Source: CAYQTL01 sp964420405
Lineage (GTDB): Bacteria; Acidobacteriota; Thermoanaerobaculia; Thermoanaerobaculales; Sulfomarinibacteraceae
Length of the DNA: 64,000 bases
Direction: 5' to 3'
Assembly (NCBI GenBank): GCA_964420405.1
Contig: CAYQTL010000001.1
Coordinates: forward strand, 124,001 to 188,000
The notes under the pieces are model-generated. The model saw only the letters and a program-made list of their open reading frames with translations, had not been told where the DNA came from and searched no databases. Positions 31,901-40,427 of the stretch are shown piece after piece. The translations under genes were made by a program, and so were the position numbers. Within the stretch, counting starts at the first letter, position 1; each line of letters begins with the position of its first letter.

Positions 31901-34030
31901 TCAGTCCTCCGCTCCGAGGGCCTTGAGGCGCTTGAAGGCCCACTTGGTGCGCAGCCGGTTGGCGTAGCGCGCCAGCCCACCGGTCGGCTTCGCCCGCACC
32001 GCCGCCTCCAGGTCGTCGGCGAGCAGATAGTCGAGGATGTGGACGGAGTCCTTGCCGACGCTGCGCAGGCCCATGCGGCAGCCCGCACAGTAGGTCACCA
32101 TCGGGTGGTCGGACTCGGCACCCCGCCGGTTGGCGATCCGCTCGCGCAGCTCGGGATCGACCGGCGCGATCATGCCGCCGAAGCCGCAGCACCGGGCGAG
32201 GCCCTCGCGGTACTCGACGTCCTCGACCGTGCCGCCGCCCTTCTCCACCAGGCTGCGGATCGCCGTGTGGACCTCCGGCATGTGACGGGCCTTGCACGAG
32301 TCGTGGATCGCCACCGGCTCACCCTGACGCCGGCGGGGAGGCTCCCAGGTGTCGGCGAGCAGCTCCCACACGAACCGCACCTTGAGCTCGGGGACGCCGT
32401 GCTGCAGGGTGTGGGCGCAGTCGGGGCACGCCACCACGAGCTCCTCGGCGCCGAGCTCCTCGGCCCGGCGGGCAATCTCGCGGGCGGTGCCCTCGAAGGT
32501 CTCGTCCATGCCGAGCACGTCGACCGGTGCGCCGCAGCAGTACATCAGCACCCCGGTGCCCGGGTAGTGCCGCCGCAGGTGCTCGTAGATCTCCAGGGTC
32601 GCCTTCGGCGCGACCGCGGGAAGCGCGCAGCCGGTGAAGAACAACCGCTTGGAGCGCTGCCTGCCGGGCTCCGGCATCATCATCGTGAACAGGTTGGAGA
32701 CGCCGGCGTTGTAGTACTTGACCACCGGCTTGTGGCTCGGCAACGGGCCGTCACCGGCGAGGACCGCCCGCCGGCGGCTCTCGAGCATCAGCTCGCCGGT
32801 GTCGAGATCCACCGGGCAGACGGTCTTGCACAGCTCGCAGACGTTGCACGAGAACACCGTCTCGAGGTGGTCCGAGACACCGTCGAGGACCTGGCGGGCG
32901 AGCTCCTTCGGCGAGTGGGTACAGTGCTTCGCCAGGAACTCGCAGTCCTTCACGCACAGCCCGCAGGTGCAGTCGAGGCACCGGTCGGCCTCGGCGAGCA
33001 CCTCCTCCTCGGTCATCGCCGGGTTGAACGGCGTCAGCATCACGGGGGCGCGCTGGCGCCGCAGCCGCTCCACCTCGTCGATCTCCAGCTGCCACAGCAG
33101 CCGGGCCGGACGCGGAGGCTCCCGGTCGCGGCCGAGGTCCTCGCCGTTCAGGTGCCGGACGATCGACTCCGCCGCGCGCCGCCCGAGAGCCAGGGCGTTG
33201 ATCACCGTCGCCGGGCCACTGACGGCGTCACCGCCGGCGAACACCCCGTCGACGCCGGTCTCGCAGGTCACGGGATCCGCCCACATCGTGCCGCGGACGG
33301 TCCGCCGAAACAGCTTGGGGTACCGCTCGAGGCAGCGCTGGCCCCCCTCGAACCCGAGCAGCAGGGCGACCGCGTCGTACTCCCGTCGCAGGTCCTCCAG
33401 CGACAGGTCGAAGCCCAGCTCGACACCGGTCCGGACCTCGATGCCCAGCGCGTCGACCACCGACAGGTCGCGATCCCGCACCTTCGCCGGCAGCCGCCAC
33501 TCGGGGAGTTTCGACACCAGGCAGCCGCCGATCCGGTCGGCCTTGTCGTACACGACCACCCGGTAGCCCCGCCGACGCAGATCGTGGGCGGCCATCAGAC
33601 CGGCTGGACCTGCGCCGACCACCGCCACCGACCTGCCGCGGTCGGGCTCGCGGTCGAGGATGTGCTGGGGCTCGCCCGACTCCCACTCGGCCAGGAAGCG
33701 CTTGATGTCGCGGACCCGGATCGACTCGTCGTCGTCGATCCGCTTGCAGTGCAGCTCGCAGGGGTGGGCGCAGATGTAGCCGAGGATCCCCGGAAAGGGC
33801 AGCTGCTCGCGGACCTTCTGGAGCGCCTCCTGGTACCGGCCCTGGCCGGCGAGCTGCACGTAGGCGCGGGCGTCGACGTGGATCGGGCACCGTCCGACGC
33901 AGTTCGCCGGCCCCTCGCCCCGGCACCGCTCCAGAATGTCCTCGGCGAGCTCCCTGAGGCGGTCGGCCGGAGCCGGCGGATGCTGCTCGACCCAGGGAAG
34001 CGGGGCTGCCGTGTGTGCACTCGAGGTCAT
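31901..34030 (-). CDS. GltD-like FAD domain fused to HdrD/DsrK-like CCG disulfide-reductase domain
   Basis: A 709-residue fusion. Residues 1-115 form the GltD-type N-terminal iron-sulfur helical domain (CVGRCP; ICAHPCELHC). Residues 130-290 bind FAD (AVVGAGPAGLMAA; VFAGGDAVSG), but the NAD(P)-binding Rossmann insert normally lying between these motifs is missing: only about 40 residues separate AVALLLGF from GVFAGGD. Residues 345-410 hold ferredoxin-like cysteines (CLDCTCGLCVKDC; CNVCELCKTVC). Residues 460-660 contain two complete CCG domains (C468, C498-499, C535/538; C579, C614-615, C648/651), as in HdrD/HdrB. First gene of the operon, behind a 345-base leader and a sigma54 promoter. Predicted terminal disulfide or trisulfide reductase of an NADH-linked complex. 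Confidence 0.88.
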   Translation of the reverse strand: MTSSAHTAAPLPWVEQHPPAPADRLRELAEDILERCRGEGPANCVGRCPIHVDARAYVQLAGQGRYQEALQKVREQLPFPGILGYICAHPCELHCKRIDDDESIRVRDIKRFLAEWESGEPQHILDREPDRGRSVAVVGAGPAGLMAAHDLRRRGYRVVVYDKADRIGGCLVSKLPEWRLPAKVRDRDLSVVDALGIEVRTGVELGFDLSLEDLRREYDAVALLLGFEGGQRCLERYPKLFRRTVRGTMWADPVTCETGVDGVFAGGDAVSGPATVINALALGRRAAESIVRHLNGEDLGRDREPPRPARLLWQLEIDEVERLRRQRAPVMLTPFNPAMTEEEVLAEADRCLDCTCGLCVKDCEFLAKHCTHSPKELARQVLDGVSDHLETVFSCNVCELCKTVCPVDLDTGELMLESRRRAVLAGDGPLPSHKPVVKYYNAGVSNLFTMMMPEPGRQRSKRLFFTGCALPAVAPKATLEIYEHLRRHYPGTGVLMYCCGAPVDVLGMDETFEGTAREIARRAEELGAEELVVACPDCAHTLQHGVPELKVRFVWELLADTWEPPRRRQGEPVAIHDSCKARHMPEVHTAIRSLVEKGGGTVEDVEYREGLARCCGFGGMIAPVDPELRERIANRRGAESDHPMVTYCAGCRMGLRSVGKDSVHILDYLLADDLEAAVRAKPTGGLARYANRLRTKWAFKRLKALGAED

Positions 34031-34138
34031 GGGTCACCTCCGACCGGCCCGACGCGCCGCGAGCCCTCGCGGCGGCGGGACGCGGCCCGTCGGTCGTCTG
34101 GGAAGAGGCTCGCTGGAGCCGCGCGCCGCGGCGCCGCC

Positions 34139-34154
34139 GTCACCCGTCCGTAAC
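34139..34154. promoter_or_regulatory. Enhancer-like palindrome in the leader of the CCG-fusion operon
   Basis: GTCAC-ccgtcc-GTAAC, one mismatch from the perfect site and identical in half-sites to the copy at 22937. It is about 255 bp downstream of the promoter at 34388-34403, a position that sigma54 activators can use but that differs from the other units. A nearer promoter may have been missed. Confidence 0.5.
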
Positions 34155-34387
34155 GCCTGACGCAACAGCCGCGTTACGTTCCGCTCTCGGCCCGGTCCCG
34201 GCGCGGACGGCGCCGCCGACGGAATGCGGTCGCAGGCGCGAGCGCACCGATCCGGCAGCGACCGCGGAGCCGCGCGGTGCTCCGGCGTCGGACGGCCCGC
34301 GGCTTCCGCCGGCGGTCGGCGGGTGGAGCGGGCGTCCCTGCGGGAGGCGGCGTTCGAGGAGCCCTTCCTCATCACGCCGCCAGCGTG

Positions 34388-34403
34388 TGCAATCACCGTG
34401 CCC
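34388..34403 (-). promoter_or_regulatory. sigma54 promoter of the NuoEFG/CCG-fusion operon
   Basis: Minus-strand GGGCACGGTGATTGCA: GGCAC at -24, TTGCA at -12, GG-N10-GC spacing. It points toward the fusion gene at 34030 and is 358 bp from its ATG. Confidence 0.7.
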
Positions 34404-34592
34404 GCGCCTCGCGGCGGGGTGTCGCCGGCTCCGACCGGTCGCGATCGCAGGGTGAGCGGCAGGGTCAGGAGTCGGCGCAGGCGACCGCCCGAGACCGCGC
34501 GCCGGTGGTCATGACGAGATCGCCGGGTCTGGCCGGGGGCCCGCTGGCGGTCGCGCAGCAGATCAGCGAGCTCGAAGCGGTCCGGCGGACCG

Positions 34593-35717
34593 CTACGGCT
34601 CCTGGTCGTCGGCGAGGGTGCGGACGAGCTCCCCGAACCAGCTCTCGTCGGGCACCTGGACCTGCCAGCCGTCCACGAAGTAGGTCGGGGTCGCCGACAC
34701 TCCGAGCCGGCCGGCGAGAGCGAGCTGGCCGTGGACCGCGTCGAGCGACGGCGACCGGAGGTAGCAGTCGTTGAACGCCTGCTCGTCGAGCCCGTTGGCG
34801 GCCACGAAGTCGCGCGCGGTGTCGGTCACCATCGACACCTCCATCTCCGGCTGGAGCTCGTAGAACAGCGTCTTGAACGGCAGCACCATCGCCGGGTCCT
34901 GCTGCGCGACGCACCAGGTGGCGGACGCGGCCCGGAACGCCCACGGGTGGATGCTGGTGAGAGGGAAGCTGACCATCCCGTGGCGGGCAGCGAGGTCCTC
35001 CGCCGCGAGCACCTTGCCGACGAGCGGCCACTTGGCGCGGCATGCCGGGCACTCGAGGTCGGAGAACTCCACGATCGACACCGGTCGCCCGTCGCCGCCC
35101 TCGTGGTCCCACATCACCAGCTCGCTCGAGCCGAGCAGCTCGCGGCGGAGGTCGACCGGGTCGCGTCCCAGCGGCCAGCCGCCGCCGAGCACCATCAGCG
35201 CGCCGTCGGCCGTCACCGCGACCGCTCTCGGGTACTCGCCGTAGCCGGTGTCGACCTGCAGCGTGAACGGGATCACGGCGCCGGTGGGGTACCCGCCGGT
35301 ATCCCAGTCGACCCGGACCTTGAGGCGCAGGTTCTCCCGCAGCGCGTTGGGCAGGAACTGCCCGAGGAAGTTCCGCATGGCGTCGCCGCCCATGTTGGTG
35401 CCCTCGAGCGGCAGCCGCGCCACCGCGCCGACCCACACGGTCTCGGTGCTCTCGTCGACGAGGAACGTCGCCGTTCCGGACAGGAAGCGGCTGTCGCACT
35501 GCCGCTCGACGGCGACCGTGCGGTAGGCGCCCGACGCCGTCAGCTGCCGGTCGTCGCTGACGACGGTGAACGACGAGGCCGGGCAGTACGACGCCATCCG
35601 CTCGGCGAACCGCAGCATGACGGGATCCTGCCGGACACCGTCGTCCTCCTCGGCCGGCCCCGGCGTCGCGACCGCGACCGAGAGGATCAGCATCATCGTC
35701 ACCACACGTCCCGTCAT
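34593..35717 (-). CDS. Exported DsbA-like thiol:disulfide protein
   Basis: A 374-residue secreted protein with a signal peptide (MTGRVVTMMLILSVAVATPGPAE; cleavage near residue 20). Residues 30-195 form an unidentified beta-rich domain with three cysteines. Residues 205-370 are a DsbA/thioredoxin fold with the CPAC active site (Cys223/Cys226) and the cis-Pro motif in ATPTYFVDG. Such N-terminal-domain fusions occur in the DsbC/DsbG-like and 'thioredoxin domain' periplasmic families. ATG at 35717 follows GGAGGGAGCC; the upstream in-frame extension has no signal-like start. Its role in folding periplasmic cytochromes or hydrogenase is possible but not shown. It forms no operon with recA. Confidence 0.85.
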   Translation of the reverse strand: MTGRVVTMMLILSVAVATPGPAEEDDGVRQDPVMLRFAERMASYCPASSFTVVSDDRQLTASGAYRTVAVERQCDSRFLSGTATFLVDESTETVWVGAVARLPLEGTNMGGDAMRNFLGQFLPNALRENLRLKVRVDWDTGGYPTGAVIPFTLQVDTGYGEYPRAVAVTADGALMVLGGGWPLGRDPVDLRRELLGSSELVMWDHEGGDGRPVSIVEFSDLECPACRAKWPLVGKVLAAEDLAARHGMVSFPLTSIHPWAFRAASATWCVAQQDPAMVLPFKTLFYELQPEMEVSMVTDTARDFVAANGLDEQAFNDCYLRSPSLDAVHGQLALAGRLGVSATPTYFVDGWQVQVPDESWFGELVRTLADDQEP

Positions 35718-35814
35718 CGGCTCCCTCCATCGGCGTGGCGCTGGCACGCACGGCGCCGCGGCCGCGTCGTCCACTCAATGCGGCCCGGGCGAGGGCCTAT
35801 TCCCGCGGGGACGC

Positions 35815-36867
35815 TCAGGGCGCGTCGGAGTCGCCGGCGTCGTCGCCGGCGCCGTTCTCCTCGGTCCGCGGTGCGGCGAGGCCGACCGCCTCGCGCAGCT
35901 TCGCCTCGATCTCGCGGGCGGTGTCGCGGTTCTCCAGCAGGTAGGCGCGGGCGGCCTCGCGGCCCTGGCCGATTCGCGTCTCGCCGTAGGAGTACCACGA
36001 GCCCGACTTCTGCACCAGCCGGTGCTCGACCCCGAGGTCGAGCACCTCGCCGCTCCACGAGATGCCCTCCCCGTACAGGATGTCGAACTCGGCGACCCTG
36101 AACGGCGCCGCGACCTTGTTCTTGGCGATCTTGGCCTTGGTGCGGTTGCCGATCACCTGGTCGCCCTGCTTGATGGAGCTCGTCCGCCGGATCTCGATCC
36201 GCACCGAGGCGTAGAACTTCAGCGCGCGACCCCCGGTGGTGGTCTCGGGGTTGCCGAACATGACCCCGATCTTCTCCCGTACCTGGTTGATGAACACCAG
36301 CGAGGTCTTGGACTTGGACACGATGCCGGCGAGCTTGCGCAGGGCCTGCGACATCAGCCTCGCGTGCAGGCCGACCTGGGCCTCGCCCATGTCGCCCTCG
36401 AGCTCGGTCCGCGGCACCAGCGCGGCCACGGAGTCGATCACGATCACGTCCACCGAGCCGCTGCGGATCAAGGTCTCCGCGATCTCCAGCGCCTGCTCGC
36501 CGAAGTCCGGCTGGGAGATCAGGAGCTCGTCGAGGTCGACGCCGAGCTTGCCGGCGTACTCGGGGTCGAGCGCGTGCTCGGCGTCGATGAACGCCGCCAG
36601 ACCGCCGGCGGCCTGGGCGTTGGCGATCACGTGCAGCGCCAGGGTGGTCTTTCCGGACGACTCGGGACCGTAGATCTCGATCACGCGCCCGCGCGGGACA
36701 CCGCCGACGCCGAGCGCGGCGTCCAACGCGATCGAGCCGGTCGAGATGGTGTTGACCTTGACCGGGGGCTGGTCCCCCAGGCGCATCACCGCACCCTTGC
36801 CGAACTGCCGCTCGATCTGCCCGATGGCGGTCTCCAGAGCCTTCAGCTTGTCGGTCTTCGTAGTCAT
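35815..36867 (-). CDS. recA: RecA recombinase
   Basis: A 350-residue RecA. Walker A GPESSGKTT (about 67-75), Walker B VIVIDSVAAL, the L2 loop region with FINQVREKIGVMFGNPETTTGGRALKFY (cited by its start) and the C-terminal acidic tail (EENGAGDDAGDSDAP) are all present. It promotes strand exchange and LexA self-cleavage. The first residues MTTKTDKLKALETAIGQIE match the usual start. No SOS box was recognised in the 42 bp between recA and the next gene or just upstream. Confidence 0.98.
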   Translation of the reverse strand: MTTKTDKLKALETAIGQIERQFGKGAVMRLGDQPPVKVNTISTGSIALDAALGVGGVPRGRVIEIYGPESSGKTTLALHVIANAQAAGGLAAFIDAEHALDPEYAGKLGVDLDELLISQPDFGEQALEIAETLIRSGSVDVIVIDSVAALVPRTELEGDMGEAQVGLHARLMSQALRKLAGIVSKSKTSLVFINQVREKIGVMFGNPETTTGGRALKFYASVRIEIRRTSSIKQGDQVIGNRTKAKIAKNKVAAPFRVAEFDILYGEGISWSGEVLDLGVEHRLVQKSGSWYSYGETRIGQGREAARAYLLENRDTAREIEAKLREAVGLAAPRTEENGAGDDAGDSDAP

Positions 36868-36909
36868 GTGGCTGACTCCTCCGCGGGTTCGCGGCGTGGC
36901 GGGACCACC

Positions 36910-39681
36910 CTATCGTAGGGTCGCGCTCGCGCCGGCGTCAAGCGGCGGCCGCGCTCCTCCGGGCGCCGCGAGGAGCGCCCGCAGGTCGTCCTGCACGTCG
37001 TACGCCAGCACCGCGTTGGACACCGCGACCCGGGTCATGGCCGCCCGGTAGCCGTCGGCACACCTCGCCACCTCGAGCGGCTCGAGGGTGTCGGCGTCGA
37101 GGCAGCGCCCGTCCTCGAGCCCGCGTCCACCTTGCAGGAACAGGTGCTCGCGGTCACGCCAGCAGCGGTACTCGCCGACCACCGGCTCGTCACCGGGCTC
37201 GCCGAGCAGGTTCCGGCCCAGCATGGCGTACCCCGCGGGGTCGACGCCGAGCAGCGCGAGCAGGGTCGGCGCCACGTCCACCTGGCCGGCGGGCAGGGCG
37301 TGCTCGCCGGCGGGGCCGGCCGCGCCGGGGACCCGCACGAGCAGCGGCACGGTCTGGCTGAGGTACCAGCCGGCGGCGTCGTGGGGTACCCCGAGGCGCC
37401 CGGCGAAGGACGCCGTCCACTCGAAGCCGGCGTCGTGGTCTCCCCACAGGGCGATCACCGTGCGCTCGCCGAGGCCGAGCTGGTCGAGCCGCGCGACGAA
37501 CCCCTCCAGGGCGCGGTCGAACAGCCGCATGGTGTGCAGGTACGCGCCGAACGGCGTGCCTGCGTGGGATCCCACGTCGAGCTCCTCGAGGTCGGCCGGG
37601 AATCCCTCGAAGGGGTGGTGCAGCGACAGCGTCAGCAGCCAGGCGCAGAACGGCTGCGGCTCGGCGGCGAGCCGGTCGGCCGCCTGAAGCAGGAAGTCAC
37701 GGTCGTTGAGCCCCCACCCGACCTCCCGGCCGGGCGCGAAGTCGCCCGCGAACAGGGTGCGCCGATAGCCCCAGCTACGGTGGGTGACGCGGCGGTTCCA
37801 GAACCCGCCGTCGAACGGCACCGCGGACAGGGTCGCGTAGCCGCGCTCCGCGAGGATCGAGGCGATCGTGGTGAACCCGTTGGAGGGGTGGCGGAAGGCC
37901 GCCGCACCGCGGTCGGGGGGCAGCAGCGAGGCCTGGGTCGCGAGCTCGGCGTCGGACGAGCGCCCCGCGGCGGTCTGGTCGGTGAGCGCCGGCACGTACA
38001 GCGCCTCCCGGCGCCACCTCGACAGGGTCGGCATCACCGGCTCCCCGCCGGCCTCCATGCCGACGGCGAAGCTCTGCAGGGACTCGACCTGGATCATCAC
38101 CAGGTTGAGACCCCGGGCGACGCCGAACGCTGGACCGGTTCCGGCCCGCCGCGGGGCTTGGTCGTCGAACCACCGCCACAGCTCGGCGCGCCGCTGGTCG
38201 TCGAGGCTGCGGCGGCGCAGGCGGTCCAGCGCGGCCCGGCCGGCGTCCACCGCGTGGTAGGGCAGGACGCCGACCTCGCCCGCCAGATAGAGGTTGCGGA
38301 ACACCTGACCGAGCACTCCGCCACCGCCGGCGACCGCCAGCACGACCCCCGCCCCGAGCGGCACGACGGATGCCGCGAGCAGGAGCACCGCCCGGCGGAC
38401 CGGCCGGCGGCGGGCCGCCGCGGCCGACGGCGGCAGCGCCGCCACCGCCGCTCCGCACGCCACGACCGCCGCGAGCCACAGGTCTCCCGGACGCGCGAGG
38501 GAGACGATGCTGGCGACGATCTCGTCGAGCTGGCCGGCGGCGCCGACGGCTGCCGCCGACGGCAGGTCGTCGAAGAACCGCAGGTGGACCGCGTCGCCGA
38601 ACGCCAGCACCGCCACCGCCGTGCCCGCGAGCCACGCCGCCCAGCCGCGGGCGCGCCGGGGCAGCGGGGCGAGGACGGCGCACAGCACGCCGGCGACCCC
38701 CAGCGACAGGCACCAGCCGGCGGCGGACAGGCGCTGCGACCCGACCGCCAGCACCCAGGCCGGCGCGGCGACGCTCACCGTCGCCAGCCACACGAGGTCC
38801 GCCGGCGCGTCGCGGCGACGGCTGCGGGCGACGAGCGCCACCGCCACCGCGGCGGCGGCGCCGATCACGCCCGCCGCGGCGGCGGGAGACGGCGACGACA
38901 CCACCAGCACCGGCACGGCGGGTGGGACCCCAGGCTCCAGCTCGGAGAACCAGGTGACGCCCTCGTGGACCAGGTCCCACTCGAGCAGCAGCCGGCCAGC
39001 CTCCGGCGGCGCCTCGACCACCGCCTCCACCGACACCGTCTCTCCGGGCGGCACGTCCCGCGGCATCGACGTCCGCTCGCCGTCCCACACCAGGATCGTG
39101 CCGTCCGGCCGGCGCCAGTGGTAGGCGAGGGCGAAGTCGCCACCGGCCCGCCAGGCGAACGCCCCGAGGTTGCGCAGCTCGGCCGTCGCCATGCTCCGGC
39201 GGCCCGCCGCCATCCACGCCGGCGAGTCGACCGTGACCGCCGCCGCGTACCCGGGCCGCACGTCGAGCGGCGAGCCCGCGAACGGCGTCTCGTCCGCGGC
39301 CGACACCCAGCGCACGTGCTCCTGGACGACGTCCCACACGACCCGGTACCGACCCGGCGCCGAGGGGACGTCGAGCCGCGCCTCGAGGGACACCGTCCCG
39401 CCCACCGGCACCGTCGATGGCATCCGAGTCCTCGGGCCGTCCCACCGCACCACCTCGCCGGTCGCCGTGAGCGTGTGGTGCGAGACGGCCCAGCCGGCGT
39501 CCCGGGTCCACGGCTCGGGACCGTCGTTGCGCAGCTCGAGCGCCACCGCGAGCTCGACGCCGGCGGGCGCCGTGGCGGGAGTCCCGTCGCGGACCACCGT
39601 CAGGCCGGCGGCCCGTGTCACGCCGCCGGCGAGCGGCAGGATCGCCACCGCGAGCGCCACCCCGGTGCGGAGCGAGAGCAT
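36910..39681 (-). CDS. LTA-synthase-like membrane phosphotransferase with N-terminal Ig-like domains
   Basis: A 923-residue membrane protein. A signal peptide (MLSLRTGVALAVAILPLAGGVTRA) precedes two tandem Ig-like domains (about 25-135 and 140-265) resembling the NBR1/next-to-BRCA1 type, with tryptophans in WTRDAGWAVSHH and FAWRAGGDFALAYHW. About five membrane helices follow (about 270-470). The C-terminal sulfatase/alkaline-phosphatase-superfamily domain has the LTA-synthase motif TAAGRSSDAE (nucleophile Thr in LTDQTAAG) and metal-site motifs ALWGDHDAGF. The start at 39681 is chosen by the signal peptide; the ORF extends further upstream only in the overlapping Skp-like region. A glycerophosphate or ethanolamine-phosphate transferase role is likely; substrate unknown. 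Confidence 0.82.
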   Translation of the reverse strand: MLSLRTGVALAVAILPLAGGVTRAAGLTVVRDGTPATAPAGVELAVALELRNDGPEPWTRDAGWAVSHHTLTATGEVVRWDGPRTRMPSTVPVGGTVSLEARLDVPSAPGRYRVVWDVVQEHVRWVSAADETPFAGSPLDVRPGYAAAVTVDSPAWMAAGRRSMATAELRNLGAFAWRAGGDFALAYHWRRPDGTILVWDGERTSMPRDVPPGETVSVEAVVEAPPEAGRLLLEWDLVHEGVTWFSELEPGVPPAVPVLVVSSPSPAAAAGVIGAAAAVAVALVARSRRRDAPADLVWLATVSVAAPAWVLAVGSQRLSAAGWCLSLGVAGVLCAVLAPLPRRARGWAAWLAGTAVAVLAFGDAVHLRFFDDLPSAAAVGAAGQLDEIVASIVSLARPGDLWLAAVVACGAAVAALPPSAAAARRRPVRRAVLLLAASVVPLGAGVVLAVAGGGGVLGQVFRNLYLAGEVGVLPYHAVDAGRAALDRLRRRSLDDQRRAELWRWFDDQAPRRAGTGPAFGVARGLNLVMIQVESLQSFAVGMEAGGEPVMPTLSRWRREALYVPALTDQTAAGRSSDAELATQASLLPPDRGAAAFRHPSNGFTTIASILAERGYATLSAVPFDGGFWNRRVTHRSWGYRRTLFAGDFAPGREVGWGLNDRDFLLQAADRLAAEPQPFCAWLLTLSLHHPFEGFPADLEELDVGSHAGTPFGAYLHTMRLFDRALEGFVARLDQLGLGERTVIALWGDHDAGFEWTASFAGRLGVPHDAAGWYLSQTVPLLVRVPGAAGPAGEHALPAGQVDVAPTLLALLGVDPAGYAMLGRNLLGEPGDEPVVGEYRCWRDREHLFLQGGRGLEDGRCLDADTLEPLEVARCADGYRAAMTRVAVSNAVLAYDVQDDLRALLAAPGGARPPLDAGASATLR

Positions 39682-39710
39682 CACGCCCGCAGCGCCGCGC
39701 TTCGACCCGC

Positions 39711-40229
39711 CTACTCGGCGGCGGCCGGGAACCGCTGGTCGTACATCCGGATCACGGTGTCCGTCAGGTCCGCGGCGTCCGAGACGTAGACCAGTGGTTG
39801 GGCGTTGAGCACGAAGATGGCGTCGAGACCCTGCTCGCGGCCGTACTCCGAGGCCACCGTCCCGACCTTGACGGCGACGTCCGCCAGGAACTCGTCCTGC
39901 TTCCTCGCCAGCTCCCGCTCGTAGGCGCGGCGGGCGTCCTCGAAGCGCCTCACGGCGTCGCGGGCGCGCATCTCGAGGTCGCCCACCACCTCGGCGGTCG
40001 CCACCGGGCGCTTCTGCTGCAGCTCCCTGGACAGCTCCGTCGCCTCCTGCTGGAGCTGCTCCAGCTCCGCACGGCGGGGACCCGCCCACGCCTCGAGCTC
40101 GGCGAGCTTCGCGCGACCCTCGCCCACCTCCCGGACCGCCCGCTCGGCGTCCACGAACGCCACCGAGCCCGCCGAGGCCGTCGCGGCCGCCGCGAGCACG
40201 ATCCCCAGAACCATCATCGTCCTCTGCAT
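39711..40229 (-). CDS. OmpH/Skp-like periplasmic chaperone
   Basis: A 172-residue secreted protein: signal peptide MQRTMMVLGIVLAAAATASA, then SVAFVDAERAV, a long coiled-coil (about 40-130, Glu/Arg/Leu heptads), and a beta-strand close GLDAIFVLNAQPLVYVSDAADLT. This is the OmpH/Skp fold that holds outer-membrane proteins, supporting a Gram-negative envelope. ATG at 40229 behind AGGAGG. It ends 29 bp before the LTA-synthase-like gene; the two may be co-transcribed. Confidence 0.88.
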   Translation of the reverse strand: MQRTMMVLGIVLAAAATASAGSVAFVDAERAVREVGEGRAKLAELEAWAGPRRAELEQLQQEATELSRELQQKRPVATAEVVGDLEMRARDAVRRFEDARRAYERELARKQDEFLADVAVKVGTVASEYGREQGLDAIFVLNAQPLVYVSDAADLTDTVIRMYDQRFPAAAE

Positions 40230-40427
40230 TCGGTCCTCCTTCGTGGGCTGTCGGCAGCTGCCGCACGCCCCCGGCCGATCCGGCGCCACGCCGCGGCCGG
40301 CGATCGCGGTCCGCGGTACACCGGCGACGGGCACGCGCCGACGTTGCAGTGTACCGGACGGACCCGCGCGGACCGACGACCGCGAGGCGCGGGCCACGCG
40401 AGCCGATACAATGGTGGCGACCGAGCC

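Larger units (their letters stand above)
34031..34592. other. 562-bp regulatory gap upstream of the CCG-fusion operon
   Basis: No gene supported; ORFs here are short, without recognisable motifs. It holds a sigma54 promoter (34388-34403), one enhancer-like palindrome (34139-34154) that lies inside the predicted leader, and a degenerate half-site GTTAC at 34173-34177. The predicted leader from about 34376 to 34030 is roughly 345 bases, similar to the long dsrA leader. No terminator for the DsbA-like gene was recognised. Confidence 0.55.

Noticed and set aside
34044..34138. Nearer sigma54 promoter for the CCG-fusion operon
   Set aside because: Several GC-N10-CC spacings exist by chance, but none has a TTGC-type -12 box.
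34171..34188. Second operator GTTAC-gttccg-CTCTC near the CCG-fusion gene
   Set aside because: Only one half-site matches; too weak to list as an operator.
39682..40266. N-terminal extension of the LTA-synthase-like ORF
   Set aside because: Overlaps the Skp-like gene in another frame and would bury the clear signal peptide at 39681.
40314..40356. CGGTACAC...GTGTACCG inverted repeat between the Skp-like gene and the OmpR-type regulator
   Set aside because: 8-bp arms are separated by 27 bp; could be chance, no second copy seen.
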